63,176 bases of DNA from Hyphomicrobiales bacterium (GTDB lineage Bacteria > Pseudomonadota > Alphaproteobacteria > Rhizobiales > Rhizobiaceae), in the NCBI GenBank assembly GCA_003963455.1, contig RXJA01000015.1:1-63176 (forward strand). Reading direction: 5' to 3'. Positions within the stretch are counted from its first letter, which is position 1; each line of letters begins with the position of its first letter. Below, piece by piece: positions 1 through 10,543 of this stretch. The notes beneath the pieces were generated by a model. That model ran no database searches. It saw only the letters and a list, made by a program, of their open reading frames with translations, and was not told the origin of the DNA. Position numbers and translations under genes: made by a program.

Positions 1-742
1 GACGACATCCGGGCCGCTGCTCAGGATCGCCGGGCTCAGCTCGGGATACGGGCGCGTCGGCGTTCTTGAAGGCATCGACATTGAGGTCGATCCTAATGAG
101 ATCGTCGTCGTGCTGGGCCCGAACGGCGCGGGCAAGACGACGCTGCTCAATTCCATCTCCGGCGTCGCGCGGGCGAGCGCGGGCACGATCACTTTCGAAG
201 GGCGCGACATCACCGGCATGCGGCCGGAGCAGGTCGTGCGCCTCGGCATCACCCATTGTCCGGAAGGCCGCCAGATCTTCCAGCGCCTGACGGTGGAGGA
301 GAACCTGGTCGCCGCCCATATCGGCCGCGCCGGCAAGAGCTTCGAAGCACTTCGCGCCGAGGCGTTCGATCTTTTCCCGGTGCTCAAGGAGCGCCGCAAC
401 AGCGTGGCGAGCCGGATGTCGGGTGGACAGCAGCAGATGCTGGCGATCGGTCGCGCGCTGATGGCCGAGCCGAAGCTGCTGATGCTCGACGAACCGTCCC
501 TCGGCCTTGCCCCGAAGATCGTGCATCAGATCTTCCGCATCATCCTCGACCTGTCGCGCAACGGCATCTCGATCCTGCTTGTCGAGCAGAACGTCCAGCT
601 CGCGCTCGAATGCGGCGACTACGCCTATCTCCTGAACACGGGCAAGGTGAAGCTGCACGGCCCGGCCCAGGAGATGGCCGAGCATTCCGCGTTGAGCGAG
701 CATTATCTCGGCGGCGCCAACGAGGCGGTCCTTCATGTTTGA
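1..742 (+). CDS. Branched-chain amino acid-type ABC transporter ATP-binding protein (LivF-like), 5' partial
   Basis: This is the ATPase of a high-affinity branched-chain amino acid (HAAT) type importer; it hydrolyses ATP at the inner membrane face to drive uptake. The reading frame is open from base 2 with no start, so the gene begins to the left of the window and its first residues are missing. Visible motifs are Walker A GPNGAGKT (about 116-139), the signature MSGGQQQ (about 417-437), Walker B LLMLDEPSLGLAP (about 478-516) and the LLVEQN region typical of LivF. The stop overlaps the next gene's ATG by 8 bases, so the transporter and the oxidase at 735 are probably co-transcribed and share a substrate, perhaps an amine or amino acid. 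The actual ligand cannot be told from the ATPase. Confidence 0.9.
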   Translation, partial: TTSGPLLRIAGLSSGYGRVGVLEGIDIEVDPNEIVVVLGPNGAGKTTLLNSISGVARASAGTITFEGRDITGMRPEQVVRLGITHCPEGRQIFQRLTVEENLVAAHIGRAGKSFEALRAEAFDLFPVLKERRNSVASRMSGGQQQMLAIGRALMAEPKLLMLDEPSLGLAPKIVHQIFRIILDLSRNGISILLVEQNVQLALECGDYAYLLNTGKVKLHGPAQEMAEHSALSEHYLGGANEAVLHV

Positions 743-2024
743 GGTCGATTGGAAGACGCCGCATCTGTGGCGCAAGACGGCGCGCATGCGCGAGACGGCG
801 CCGGCACTCCAGGGCGATGTGAAAACGGACGTGCTGGTCGTCGGCGGCGGCTTCACCGGCATGGCCGCGGCGCTCGGCGCGCGCGACAGCGGCGTCGACG
901 TGATCCTGCTGGAAGGCAACGAGATCGGATCGGCGGCATCCGGCCGCAACAACGGCCTCGTCATCTCACATCACTCCAAGGCATCGCCTTCGGAATTCGA
1001 GGCCGCCTACGGCAAGACTTTCGGCGCCCGCTACAACCGCATGGTGGCGGACTCGGCCGGCGTCGCCTTCGGCCTGATGCAACGCTTCAACATCGATGCC
1101 CATCAGGTGCAGGAAGGCTGGATCCAGCCCGCCCACACGGAAGCGACGCTTGCCCGCGCCCGCCAGTTCCACGACGAATGGAAAGCCCTCGGCGCGAATG
1201 TCTCCTGGCTCGACCGCGCGGAAGCCAGCGCGCGCATCGGCAGCCCCTATCTCGGCGGCTGGATGGTCCACAATTCGGGCCACATCAATCCGTTCGCCAT
1301 GACCATAGGCCTAGCGGCCGCGCTGGAACGCGAAGGCGTGACCATCCACGAGAACTCGCGCGCGACGCGCATCGAGCGCCTGGAAGGCGGCTGGCGCGTC
1401 TTCACGGCGACGGGAAGCGTCACGGCGCCGGAGGTGGTTCTGGCGACCAACGCGCTGACCGGCGACATCTGGCCGGGGCTGAAGAAGACGCTTGTGCCCT
1501 TCAAGGTGTTCCAGGCGGCGACAAATCCCCTGTCCGAGGAATTGCGCGCCAGGATCCTCGTCGGCAATCCGGCGGTGTCCGACATGCGCAACGACCTGCG
1601 CTATTTCCACTATGACCGCGACAACCGTCTGGTCAGCGGCGGCACGCATACCTTCTGGCGCAATGAGGCCGACCGCGGCCGCGCAAAAGTCTCGCATATG
1701 CTGGGCAAGGCATTCCGGGCCTTCGGCGGCGAACCGGAAATGGTGGAATACTGGCACGGGACCTTCGCCGTGGTGCCCGACCGCAAGCCGCGGCTCTACC
1801 GGCTGGCACCGGGGCTCGTCTTCGGCGGCGTCTATTCCGGCCGCGGCGTGGCGCTTTCCATGTCGCTCGGCCAGGAGATCGGCCGCTGGGCGGCCGGCCG
1901 CCGCACCGACGATCAGATGCCGCTGCCGGTGACGGCCATGAAACCGGTTCCGTATCATCCGGTCGCGGTGCAGGTCGCCAACCGCATGCATGCCTGGAAC
2001 CGCTTTCAGGACCGGCGATCTTAA
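735..2024 (+). CDS. FAD-dependent oxidoreductase, DAO family (gamma-glutamylputrescine oxidase-like)
   Basis: A 429-residue flavoenzyme of the D-amino-acid-oxidase fold that probably oxidises an amine or amino acid imported by the upstream ABC system. The N-terminal Rossmann motif VVGGGFTG (residues 35-42) and the acidic residue E60 at the end of the second strand bind the ADP part of FAD. The C-terminal segment GGVYSGRGVALS is the usual second flavin contact of this family. Length and layout resemble PuuB/gamma-glutamylputrescine oxidase and other glycine/sarcosine-oxidase relatives. The ATG at 735 lies inside the preceding gene (8-base overlap), which suggests translational coupling. Substrate is not determined; an amine is favoured by family and context. 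Confidence 0.85.
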   Translation: MFEVDWKTPHLWRKTARMRETAPALQGDVKTDVLVVGGGFTGMAAALGARDSGVDVILLEGNEIGSAASGRNNGLVISHHSKASPSEFEAAYGKTFGARYNRMVADSAGVAFGLMQRFNIDAHQVQEGWIQPAHTEATLARARQFHDEWKALGANVSWLDRAEASARIGSPYLGGWMVHNSGHINPFAMTIGLAAALEREGVTIHENSRATRIERLEGGWRVFTATGSVTAPEVVLATNALTGDIWPGLKKTLVPFKVFQAATNPLSEELRARILVGNPAVSDMRNDLRYFHYDRDNRLVSGGTHTFWRNEADRGRAKVSHMLGKAFRAFGGEPEMVEYWHGTFAVVPDRKPRLYRLAPGLVFGGVYSGRGVALSMSLGQEIGRWAAGRRTDDQMPLPVTAMKPVPYHPVAVQVANRMHAWNRFQDRRS

Positions 2025-2137
2025 GAAGCAGATCGGCGGCTTCGATTCACCAGTCTACTTCGCGGCGAGCTTCCGCCGGAGGCGACGGTCGTCGCATTGG
2101 TCATCCTCGACGGCCCGGCTATGGTGCTGCCGCCAAC

Positions 2138-2151
2138 TTGACGAAGGTCAA
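2138..2151. promoter_or_regulatory. FNR/FixK-like box (TTGAC-N4-GTCAA)
   Basis: TTGACGAAGGTCAA is a perfect inverted repeat of TTGAC around GAAG and matches the CRP/FNR-family pattern TTGA-N6-TCAA. Its centre is about 66 bases upstream of the ATG at 2211. Similar boxes occur at 11402, 12426 and 14536. Oxygen or redox control is inferred from the match and the company of stress genes. Confidence 0.55.
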
Positions 2152-2210
2152 AGCGACCAATCCTTGCGACCTGTACGAACTCGGTTGTGTCGGCGGAACC
2201 GGAGGCCCGC

Positions 2211-2960
2211 ATGCAAGCCCACGAGCGAGCGGCGGAAAGTTTAACAACACTGCCGTCGGCTCCTGTATTTGTGGCCCGGGGATTGAGCAAGGTTTATGGC
2301 TCGGGCGACTCGCGCGTCGTGGCGCTCAAGGACATCGACCTTGACATTCGACAGGGCGAGTTCATCGTTCTTCTTGGACCTTCAGGGTCGGGTAAGTCGA
2401 CTCTCCTCAACATTCTTGGCGGGTTGGACGCTCCGACGTCGGGCTCGGCAATCTGGCGAGACCACCAGCTCACCGGGGCCAGCGACGCGGAGCTCACGAC
2501 ATACCGGCGCGAGCACGTTGGCTTTGTCTTCCAGTTCTACAACTTGATACCGAGCCTTACCGTCGAGGAGAACGTGCGGCTGGTCGCGCAGATTGCCAGC
2601 GATCCGATGAGCCCCAGGGAGGCCCTCGAGCTCGTCGGACTGACGCATCGGGCTGGCCACTTCCCTTCGCAATTGTCCGGCGGTGAGCAACAGCGTGTCG
2701 CGGTGGCGCGCGCGATCGTAAAGCGACCGGACATCCTGCTCTGCGATGAGCCGACCGGCGCGCTCGATGTGGAAACTGGCCGGCTGGTTCTGGCGGCTAT
2801 CGCCAAGGTGAACGCGGATCTGGGCACGACGACGATCGTGATCACTCACAACTCAGCTATCGCAGGAATGGCTCATCGCGTGTTGCGGCTTAGTGGCGGG
2901 CGCATCGTGAAGGAAGAGCCCAACCCCAACCGCGTCCATGCCGAGGACGTGGAATGGTGA
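2211..2960 (+). CDS. ABC efflux ATP-binding protein, MacB/LolD family
   Basis: ATPase of a MacB/LolD/YbbA-type exporter, 249 residues. Walker [10 protein letters not shown] is at about residues 56-64, the signature LSGGEQQR begins near 155, and Walker [12 protein letters not shown] near 176; the CDEPTGALD wording is characteristic of this exporter family. The start chosen is ATG 2211 because GGAGG sits 6 bases upstream; an in-frame GTG at 2187 has no such site. The stop overlaps the start of the permease at 2954 and an HlyD adaptor follows, so this is the first gene of a three-gene tripartite efflux operon. A FNR-like box lies 60 bases upstream. Confidence 0.9.
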   Translation: MQAHERAAESLTTLPSAPVFVARGLSKVYGSGDSRVVALKDIDLDIRQGEFIVLLGPSGSGKSTLLNILGGLDAPTSGSAIWRDHQLTGASDAELTTYRREHVGFVFQFYNLIPSLTVEENVRLVAQIASDPMSPREALELVGLTHRAGHFPSQLSGGEQQRVAVARAIVKRPDILLCDEPTGALDVETGRLVLAAIAKVNADLGTTTIVITHNSAIAGMAHRVLRLSGGRIVKEEPNPNRVHAEDVEW

Positions 2961-5320
2961 ACGTCCTGGACATCAAGGTGTTGCGTGATCTTTGGTCGAT
3001 GCGGCTTCAGGTCCTCAGCATCGCGATGCTTGTCGCCGCCGGCGTCGCTGTGTTCGTGATGTCGGTGTCGAACTACCAGGCGCTCGTCCGCGCCATGGAA
3101 ATGCATTACGGCGACGAGCGCTTCGCCGACCTCTTCGCCAGCACGACGCGCGCGCCGCTGTCCGTCGTGGACCGCCTGCGTGAAATCGATGGCATTGGTA
3201 TCGTCGAGCCCCGGGTCGCGAAACCTGTCCGGGTGATCCGCGAAGACACCTATCTTCCGATCTCCGGTCGCATCATCTCGCTGCCGGCGTCGGGACAGCC
3301 TTTGCTCAATCGCCTCCACCTGACGCAGGGGCGATGGCCCGATCCGTCGCATCAGGAAGAAGTCATCATCAATACCGCCTATGCCGAGGCACGCTCCGTG
3401 CGTATGGGGGAGACAATCGAGGTCGTCCTGAACGGACGCCTGCAAGATTTTCGTGTCGTGGGCGCTGCCCTGTCGCCCGAATTCGTCTTTGCCACACGGA
3501 GCGCGCTGCCGCTTCCCGACGATCGGAACTTCGTCGTGCTCTGGGCCAGCGAGGATGCCGTGGCCAGCGCATTCGACATGAAGGGCGCCTTCAATGACGT
3601 GCTGATGACGCTCGCCCCGCAGGCTGGCATGAGGCATGCGATGGATGAGGTGGATCGATTGCTCGCTCCGTACGGCGGGACGGGTGCCTACGACCGCAGC
3701 GATCAGCCGTCTCACCGCTTCCTTGAAGATGAGCTCGCCGAGCAGGAAACCCTTAGCATCTTCATGCCGTCGGTCTTCTTCGCCATCGCGGCGTTCCTGC
3801 TGAACGTCGTCATCGGCAGGCTTGTCGAGGCGCAACGGGGGCAAATTGCTTCACTCAAGGCGCTTGGTTTCACGAACCGCACCATCGCGCTTCACTACTT
3901 CAAACTGGTCACCATCATCGCACTGATTGGATCGGCGGCGGGACTCGGCCTGGGGCGCTGGTTCGCCGTCGCGGTCGTGGGGAGTTACCGCGCCTTCTTT
4001 CGATTTCCGTCGCTGGATGCGCAACTTGAGCCCTGGCTCCTTGTGGTCGCGACGCTGGTCAGCGTCGGCGCCGCCAATCTCGCCGCCGCGACGGCCGTAT
4101 ATCGGATCGCCATGCTGCCTCCCGCCGAAGCGATGCGGCCGGAGACACCGCCCGCGCTTCGCACCTTCAACTGGCTGCGGGGGATGGGCATCCGGCTTGT
4201 CCCCCTGCAATATGTCATCGCAGCGAGGACGATCCTGGGACGACCTGTCAGAACGCTCTTGACGACGGTCGGAATAGCGTTCGCCATCCCGTTGGTGCTG
4301 TTTGGACTCTATTGGTTCGATGCCATCGACTACATGATCGATGTGAGCTTCGGGCGGATAGAACGCGGTGACGCGTTTCTCGCCTTCACCGAACCGGTCT
4401 CGGCCGACGCGCTCCATGAATTGAATTCGATACCAGGAGTGCTGAAAGCCGAGATCCAGCGGGTTGTCCCTGTAAGATTGCGCGCAGGTCATCGGACCTA
4501 TCGCACATCGGCGATCGGCCTCGATTCCGGCTCCGAGCTCAAGATCCCGAGAGACAAGGCATTGCAGCCAATTGCCGTTCCGATGGATGGCATCATGGTC
4601 AGCCGGCAGATCGCAAGTCAGCTCGATCTCCACATCGGCGCGACCGTCTCGATCGAGGTGCTCGAAGGCGCCCGTGCCACCAAAGAGGCCACGGTCCGCA
4701 AGATCTCGGACGACATACTGGGCGCATCACTGACAATGGACCGCAACACTCTCAATCGCATGATGGAGGAGGGCCCGGTTGCAAACGTCGCGACCCTCAG
4801 GATTGACCCGGCTCAATCCGAAGGGGTCTGGTCCAGGATAAGGTCAATGCCGAAGATCGAGGGAAGTTCGGTAAAGGCACTTTGGTTGGCGCTGTTCAAC
4901 GAGACAATCGGCGGAACGGTGTTGACTGGCGCGCTGGTTCTTGCGGGATTCGGAATGCTGATTGCAACCGGGGTAGTCTACAACAGCGCACGCATCGCCC
5001 TGCAGGAGCGCGCCTGGGAACTAGCCAGCCTGCGCATCGTCGGACTGACGCAACGCGAAGTGTCGACGATTGTGATCAGCGAGCTTGTCGTTGAGCTTAT
5101 CGTGGCAATCCCCATGGGACTGTTGATCGGGCGATACCTGATCGAGCTGATAGCCTCCGCGCGCGCGAGCCAGTCGTTTCAGATCCCTGCCGTGATCGAT
5201 CCGAGTAGCTACGTCATGGCCTCGCTGCTGGTGATCGGCGCGGCTTTTGTCAGTTTCATCATGATCCGCCGAAGGATCGACGCGCTCGACCTTGTGGCGG
5301 TGCTGAAGACTCGAGATTGA
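2954..5320 (+). CDS. ABC exporter permease with two FtsX domains
   Basis: A 788-residue membrane protein. One transmembrane helix near residues 15-38 is followed by a periplasmic domain, then an FtsX core (about 265-385) whose sequence around [13 protein letters not shown] is typical of FtsX/LolC/MacB coupling helices. A second periplasmic domain leads to a second FtsX core (about 655-785, including [14 protein letters not shown]). Two cores in one chain are as in YbbP-like permeases rather than MacB, where ATPase and a single core are fused. The gene overlaps its ATPase by 7 bases and abuts an HlyD adaptor, so the complex probably moves a substrate from the inner membrane or periplasm outward. 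Substrate unknown. Confidence 0.85.
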   Translation: MVNVLDIKVLRDLWSMRLQVLSIAMLVAAGVAVFVMSVSNYQALVRAMEMHYGDERFADLFASTTRAPLSVVDRLREIDGIGIVEPRVAKPVRVIREDTYLPISGRIISLPASGQPLLNRLHLTQGRWPDPSHQEEVIINTAYAEARSVRMGETIEVVLNGRLQDFRVVGAALSPEFVFATRSALPLPDDRNFVVLWASEDAVASAFDMKGAFNDVLMTLAPQAGMRHAMDEVDRLLAPYGGTGAYDRSDQPSHRFLEDELAEQETLSIFMPSVFFAIAAFLLNVVIGRLVEAQRGQIASLKALGFTNRTIALHYFKLVTIIALIGSAAGLGLGRWFAVAVVGSYRAFFRFPSLDAQLEPWLLVVATLVSVGAANLAAATAVYRIAMLPPAEAMRPETPPALRTFNWLRGMGIRLVPLQYVIAARTILGRPVRTLLTTVGIAFAIPLVLFGLYWFDAIDYMIDVSFGRIERGDAFLAFTEPVSADALHELNSIPGVLKAEIQRVVPVRLRAGHRTYRTSAIGLDSGSELKIPRDKALQPIAVPMDGIMVSRQIASQLDLHIGATVSIEVLEGARATKEATVRKISDDILGASLTMDRNTLNRMMEEGPVANVATLRIDPAQSEGVWSRIRSMPKIEGSSVKALWLALFNETIGGTVLTGALVLAGFGMLIATGVVYNSARIALQERAWELASLRIVGLTQREVSTIVISELVVELIVAIPMGLLIGRYLIELIASARASQSFQIPAVIDPSSYVMASLLVIGAAFVSFIMIRRRIDALDLVAVLKTRD

Positions 5321-5322
5321 CA

Positions 5323-6513
5323 ATGAAGTACCGGACAACGTCGATCGCCGGAGGTCTGTCGCTAGCATTGATCGCGGCATTTGGCCCTTATTGGCTTCTG
5401 ATGCCGCAACCGGTTCTTGTCGAGACCGCCGAGGTCGTATCGGCGACGTTCCAGGACACCATCGAAGAAGACGGCCGCACGCGCGTGCGTGATCGTTATC
5501 TGGTTTCGGCGCCTTTATCGGGGCGTGTCCAACGGCTGATGCTGAAGGCGGGCGATGTCATACGCACGGGGCAAAAGCTGGCGACCATCACACCGCCCGT
5601 TTCTCCTTTGCTGGACTCGCGTGTCCGGCAGGAACTCGAGGCGCAGGTCGGCGCCGCCGAGGCGGGTGTCGAAGAGGCCGAGGCTCTGCACGAGCAAGCC
5701 AACGTACTCCTGGCTCAAGCACATGCGGACCTCGAGCGCACCAGGCAGCTTGCCCAGCGCGATGTGGCGGCCGCGGCGCAACTTGAAAGAGAAGACGCCC
5801 TGCTTCGGTCCGCGGACCGACAGGCAATTGCAGCCGAGCGCCGCTCCCACGCCGCGACGCATGTGTTGGAACAAGCTCGCGCGGCATTGCGATCCGCCAG
5901 CGATCCCGACTCCGGCGAGAGTCTCGCGGTGCTCTCACCCATCGACGGTCGCGTTCTCAAAGTCGACCAGGAGAGCGAGAGCGTCGTCTCGCAAGGAACT
6001 GCCTTGATCGAGCTGGGTGATCCAGGCGACCTCGAAATCGCGGTGGATGTCCTGACGACGGACGCCGCCCGCATAAGGCAGGGTGACAAGGTAACCATCG
6101 CGCGCTGGGGCGGCCCCGCAGACTTGCAGGCCATGGTGCGGCGCGTGGAGCCTTCCGGTTTCACCAAGATTTCCGCGCTTGGTGTTGAAGAGCAGCGGGT
6201 CTGGGTCATCATCGACATCGTTTCTCCGCGGGAAACGTGGACCAGCCTCGGCGACGGCTACCGGGTGGAGGTGAGGATCGTGGCAGACGAGATCGACCAC
6301 GCAATCCTCGTGCCTACGGGAGCGCTGTTCCGGCGTGGCGACGCCTGGAACGTCTTCGTCGTGGATCAAGGCCGCGCACATCTTCGGGAGATCAAGGTTA
6401 CGCGGCTTTCGGCACGCGTGGCGGCCATAGCCAAAGGCATATGGCCCGGCGACATTGTCGTCGTCTATCCGCCCTCCGCGCTTGCCGAGGGCAGCAAGAT
6501 CAGGGTCCAGTAA
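5323..6513 (+). CDS. HlyD/RND-type periplasmic adaptor subunit
   Basis: Membrane-fusion protein of about 396 residues linking the inner-membrane exporter to an outer-membrane channel. An N-terminal membrane anchor (about residues 8-30) is followed by a first lipoyl half (around SGRVQRLMLKAGDVI), an alanine- and glutamate-rich coiled-coil hairpin (about 110-195), the second lipoyl half (around PIDGRVLKVDQESESV) and a beta-barrel. The start is set at ATG 5323; an in-frame TTG at 5317 would overlap the permease stop and is also possible. It is the last gene of the efflux operon. No outer-membrane channel gene is present, so a shared TolC-like protein is assumed. Confidence 0.85.
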   Translation: MKYRTTSIAGGLSLALIAAFGPYWLLMPQPVLVETAEVVSATFQDTIEEDGRTRVRDRYLVSAPLSGRVQRLMLKAGDVIRTGQKLATITPPVSPLLDSRVRQELEAQVGAAEAGVEEAEALHEQANVLLAQAHADLERTRQLAQRDVAAAAQLEREDALLRSADRQAIAAERRSHAATHVLEQARAALRSASDPDSGESLAVLSPIDGRVLKVDQESESVVSQGTALIELGDPGDLEIAVDVLTTDAARIRQGDKVTIARWGGPADLQAMVRRVEPSGFTKISALGVEEQRVWVIIDIVSPRETWTSLGDGYRVEVRIVADEIDHAILVPTGALFRRGDAWNVFVVDQGRAHLREIKVTRLSARVAAIAKGIWPGDIVVVYPPSALAEGSKIRVQ

Positions 6514-6594
6514 GAGCCGGAAACAGCGCATCCCGCAGGCTGCTTACCTGATCGTTCGCCCGGTGCCGTTGTCTTGGAGCACTGCGGCGCGAGT

Positions 6595-7656
6595 TCATTC
6601 CTGTTGCTTGCGATTTCCGATCTTCTCGCCCACGGCCCATACCTCCACCAGCAGCAGCGTCACGGTAACGGCCAGCGGACCAAGTATGAATCCCGGAGCC
6701 CCGAACAGGGTCAGCCCTCCGATCATCGATATGAAGGCGGGTACCGTGTGAAGCCTCAGCCGGTTTCCCACCAGCATCGGGCGAAGGAGGTTGTCGATGC
6801 CGCCCACGACGATGCCACCCCAGGCCGCGAGGATCAGGGCTTTGCCCCAGTCGCCATTAAGCAAGAGCAGGACTGCCGCCGGTATCCACACGACGAACGA
6901 GCCCAGCACCGGCACGATGGAAAGCAGGCTCATCACCACTCCCCACAGAAGAGGCGTCGGCAAGCCGAGGATCCAGAACATCAGCCCGCCCAGAAAGCCC
7001 TGGACCGCCGCGACGGCCAGCGTCCCATACACCGTGGCGTGGACGGTATCGAATACACGCCGAAACAGCCGGTCGGTATCCGCGCTTTCCAGCGGCATCC
7101 AATCGCGGAGCACGCTCCTGACCTCGAGCCGATCACGCAAGAAATAGAACAGCATGTAGAATGTCAGCAGGATTTCAGCCACCTGCAAGACGGAACTCCT
7201 GACAAAGGTTGCTCCGACATTGCTTAGCCATGCCGCGCCGCTCGTCATGATCGACGGCAGATCGATCTGCGCCTCTATCCACCTTCCGACGGGCGCAATG
7301 CCGGGATGGGCGTCGAGGAGGCGTTGCACGTCGCCATTGGCCACCCGAGCTCGAACGGAAGCTGCCCCGGAGGCGGCTTCCTCGACCAGACGCCCGGTCA
7401 CGAAAGCCGCCGGGACGATAACGAGCAGCACTATCGTCAAGACGGAGATCATCGCCGCAAGGCTTGGATGTTTCAGCTTACCCTCGACCCAGGACTGGAA
7501 GGGAGCAAAGAGGATCGCCAACGCCAGCGCCCATGTAATTGCGCCCAGAAACGGCTCAGCCAAAAGTGCGCAGATGACAATTCCGCCGATCGAGGCGGCG
7601 GCCAGCACAAGCGTGCGAGCCTGGCCTCCACGAACGCGCGGATCGCCGGCGTTCAT
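6595..7656 (-). CDS. AI-2E family transporter
   Basis: A 353-residue integral membrane protein of the AI-2E/PerM family with about seven to eight hydrophobic segments. Typical family stretches are visible: a long soluble region before the fourth helix, LQVAEILLTFYMLFYFLRD, and a C-terminal gating region with WGGIVVGGIDNLLRPMLVGN. Family members export small molecules, or ions by antiport; the name does not prove autoinducer transport. It is downstream of the P-type ATPase on the same strand with a 114-base gap, so the two may be co-transcribed with the stress protein at 11323. It converges on the efflux operon with only 81 bases between the stops. Confidence 0.85.
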   Translation of the reverse strand: MNAGDPRVRGGQARTLVLAAASIGGIVICALLAEPFLGAITWALALAILFAPFQSWVEGKLKHPSLAAMISVLTIVLLVIVPAAFVTGRLVEEAASGAASVRARVANGDVQRLLDAHPGIAPVGRWIEAQIDLPSIMTSGAAWLSNVGATFVRSSVLQVAEILLTFYMLFYFLRDRLEVRSVLRDWMPLESADTDRLFRRVFDTVHATVYGTLAVAAVQGFLGGLMFWILGLPTPLLWGVVMSLLSIVPVLGSFVVWIPAAVLLLLNGDWGKALILAAWGGIVVGGIDNLLRPMLVGNRLRLHTVPAFISMIGGLTLFGAPGFILGPLAVTVTLLLVEVWAVGEKIGNRKQQE

Positions 7657-7770
7657 TGCGGCAGCACCGCGAAGGTTCGTGGCGTCGCCTCCATCAATCT
7701 TCCCCTCTATGCCGACAATTGGCTTTCCTCTATTTGGCAGCCGATCCCGGATCGCTCAAGTTATCTGTAT

Positions 7771-10383
7771 CTAGGTCTTCAGTCGCTGGCGCCAGAGCGG
7801 CTTCAGCAATTCCAGGCATGCCAGCACGGCAAACCCCGCACCGAGCGTCAAGGACAGATCGTCGAGATGCAGCGGGCCGAAGCGGAAGAGATCGGTGGCG
7901 AACGGCCATAGGAGCGTCCCGGCCAGCGTCGAAGCGACGGCTGCGACGACGACCACGAGCGACCGGTTCGGCCTGACAAGCGCGGTCGCAAGCGAGGCGC
8001 TGAAGGAGCGGTTGACAAAAATCAGCCCCACGATCGTCAGAACCAGCGAGAAAAATGTCAGCGCGCGGATTTCGTTTTCTGCCATGCCCCGTGAGAGGGC
8101 AAGAAGGTATATGGCGGCGAGAAACCCGAAAGCGAGCGTTCCCTGGACCAGCCCCCATGCGATCAACGCGCGGGAGAACAATGGCGCGTCCGGCTTGCGG
8201 GGCGGGCGGCGCATGACATCGTCTTCTTCGGTTTCGGCCTCGAAGACCAGCGAACAGACCGGATCGATCACCATTTCCAGAAAGGCTATGTGTATCGGCC
8301 CGAAGAGGATCGGCAGGCCAAACAGCAAGGGCAGCAGCGAGAGACCGGCAATCGGCACGTGCACCGCGAAGATGAATCCGATCGCCTTGCGCAGATTGTC
8401 GAAGATGCGGCGACCAAGCCGGATGGCCTTGATGATCGAACCGAAATCGTCGTCCAGCAGGACGATAGCGGAGGCTTCGCGCGCAACGTCGGTTCCACGG
8501 CCGCCCATGGCAATCCCGATGTTGGCCGCCTTGAGAGAGGGCGCGTCATTGACCCCGTCGCCAGTCATGGCGACGATTTCGCCATTCGACTTCAGCGCGT
8601 TGACGATGCGAAGTTTCTGTTCGGGCATGATACGCGCAAACACGGTTGCGGTTCTCACGCGCTTTGCCAGTTCGTCGTCGCCAAGCGCCTGCATCTCGCC
8701 CCCGGTCACGACGCTTTCGGCATCGAGGCCGGCCTGGCGCGCGATCACATTGGCGGTTGCCGGATAGTCGCCGGTAATCATTACCACCCTGATGCCCGCG
8801 GAACGGCAGTCGCTCACGGCTTCGGGAACGCTCGCGCGCAGTGGGTCCGCCAGGCCGACAAGTCCGAGAAATTCAAATTCGAAATCGTGTTGAGTCCGCA
8901 GAAGGGCGATGCCGCGATGGGATGCGCGGGCCACGCCAAGCACGCGCAACCCGTTGGCGGCCATGGCTTCGACGGCACTCTTCAAGGTCCTGGAGTCTTT
9001 CTCGCTCAGATGGCATAGCGCTCCGATCGCCTCCGGCGCCCCCTTGGCAGCGACCAGCCAACCGTCATGGCCACTTGTCGACCGCCAGACATTCGACATC
9101 GCCAGCAGCCCGGGCCGAAGCGGATATGCATGGACCAGTTCCCAGTCGGTATTGCCCAGGGCTTCAGGTTTAGGAAGCCGCTCGTTGCAGAGCCTGTGAA
9201 ATGCGATCTCCATGGGATCGAAGGGCATTTCGGCACTGGCAAGCGCACCGGTCTCGGCAAGGTCGCCGAATTCCGGCGGCAGATCGGCGCCCGGCCTGTC
9301 GCCCGTACGAAACAACCTTCCATCCGCCGTCCGAAGTTCGGCGATCGTCATTCTGTTCTCGGTGAGAGTGCCGGTCTTGTCCGTGCAAAGGATCGTCGCC
9401 GATCCAAGAGTCTCGATCGCCGTGGCCCTGCGGGTCAGGACACGCGCCTGCGATATGCGCCACGCGCCCATGGCCATGAAGATCGTAAGCACGACCGGAA
9501 ACTCTTCCGGCAGCATGGACATGCCGAGCGCGATGCCCGCGAGCACGGCATCGAGCCATCCGCCGCGCAGAAGCCCGTAAAGCAAGACCGCAACGACGCT
9601 GACCGCGCCGCCGACCATCGCGAAAGCACGCACGACACGCCGCATCTGCCCCTGCAATCGCGGCGGCTCCACCTCCATTGAGCTCAGCGAACGTCCGATC
9701 TTGCCGATTTCACTTCCTGGCCCGGTCGCCAGGACTTCGCCTATGCCGGAGCCTCGAACGATCAGCGAGCCCGAGAATACGAAAGGCAGGTCGTCGCCGC
9801 CTGGTCGGCGTTCGGCCTGTGGAGAGGCGCTGTCGGCGGCAATCTTTCGGACCGGCACGGATTCGCCGGTGAGCAGGGATTCGTCGCTCTGAAGGTCCTG
9901 GCTCCGCAGAAGAGTGGCATCGGCCGGCACCCGGTCACCCTCCGCGAGCACGACAAGATCCCCCCGCACGACTTCACGCCCGGCGATGCGCCTGCGCTCG
10001 CCATCGCGGATGACGAGCGCTCGGGGACTTGTGAGGTCCCGCAGCGCCTCGAGGACACGCTCCGTGCGTGTCTCCTGTATTATCGTGATGCCAATCGACA
10101 TTGTCGCAAAGGCAAGCAGGATCAGCGCTTCCTCCCGATTGCCCAGGAGCAGATAGACCACGCCGCCACCAAGCAGAAGGGCAAGCATCGGCTCGCGAAG
10201 GACCTCGATGGCAATCCTGAGCGGCGTGCGCCGTCCGGATCTGGGCAATTCGTTCGGCCCCTCGGCGACAAGTCTGGCACGCGCTTCCGTTTCGCTGAGG
10301 CCACGCAGGCTTTCCGCGATTGCCGAGGCACCGGCCACGCCTTGTGTTTTCCCGAGACGGGGGGCTGTCGTCATCCGCTGCAT
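7771..10383 (-). CDS. Cation-translocating P-type ATPase (P2/Ca2+-type)
   Basis: An 870-residue ion pump. It has an N-terminal cation-ATPase domain, the TGES actuator motif (172-175), PEEFP in the ion-binding helix 4 (292-296), the phosphorylated Asp335 in DKTGTLT, the hinge MTGDGVNDAPSLK, and a C-terminal set of hydrophobic helices. This arrangement is that of SERCA/PMA-like P2 and P3 pumps, not the heavy-metal P1B class: there is no CPC motif or N-terminal metal-binding domain. It lies between a universal stress protein gene and an AI-2E transporter, as in stress islands of several proteobacteria. A second ATG at 10374 is equally possible as start. The ion is not identified. Confidence 0.9.
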   Translation of the reverse strand: MQRMTTAPRLGKTQGVAGASAIAESLRGLSETEARARLVAEGPNELPRSGRRTPLRIAIEVLREPMLALLLGGGVVYLLLGNREEALILLAFATMSIGITIIQETRTERVLEALRDLTSPRALVIRDGERRRIAGREVVRGDLVVLAEGDRVPADATLLRSQDLQSDESLLTGESVPVRKIAADSASPQAERRPGGDDLPFVFSGSLIVRGSGIGEVLATGPGSEIGKIGRSLSSMEVEPPRLQGQMRRVVRAFAMVGGAVSVVAVLLYGLLRGGWLDAVLAGIALGMSMLPEEFPVVLTIFMAMGAWRISQARVLTRRATAIETLGSATILCTDKTGTLTENRMTIAELRTADGRLFRTGDRPGADLPPEFGDLAETGALASAEMPFDPMEIAFHRLCNERLPKPEALGNTDWELVHAYPLRPGLLAMSNVWRSTSGHDGWLVAAKGAPEAIGALCHLSEKDSRTLKSAVEAMAANGLRVLGVARASHRGIALLRTQHDFEFEFLGLVGLADPLRASVPEAVSDCRSAGIRVVMITGDYPATANVIARQAGLDAESVVTGGEMQALGDDELAKRVRTATVFARIMPEQKLRIVNALKSNGEIVAMTGDGVNDAPSLKAANIGIAMGGRGTDVAREASAIVLLDDDFGSIIKAIRLGRRIFDNLRKAIGFIFAVHVPIAGLSLLPLLFGLPILFGPIHIAFLEMVIDPVCSLVFEAETEEDDVMRRPPRKPDAPLFSRALIAWGLVQGTLAFGFLAAIYLLALSRGMAENEIRALTFFSLVLTIVGLIFVNRSFSASLATALVRPNRSLVVVVAAVASTLAGTLLWPFATDLFRFGPLHLDDLSLTLGAGFAVLACLELLKPLWRQRLKT

Positions 10384-10543
10384 CTAGTCGTGCTGGACCA
10401 AAAGTGCCCGTTGCGTTCGTCCGATGATCGTGGCGCGAACCTCGATCATCGGCCTGCATCCGCGCGTGGACACATCATTCGCACGCCAAGCTTCACAAAC
10501 TCAATCCTTGGAAGTGCTCCGGATGCGACCAGCCCGGTCATGT

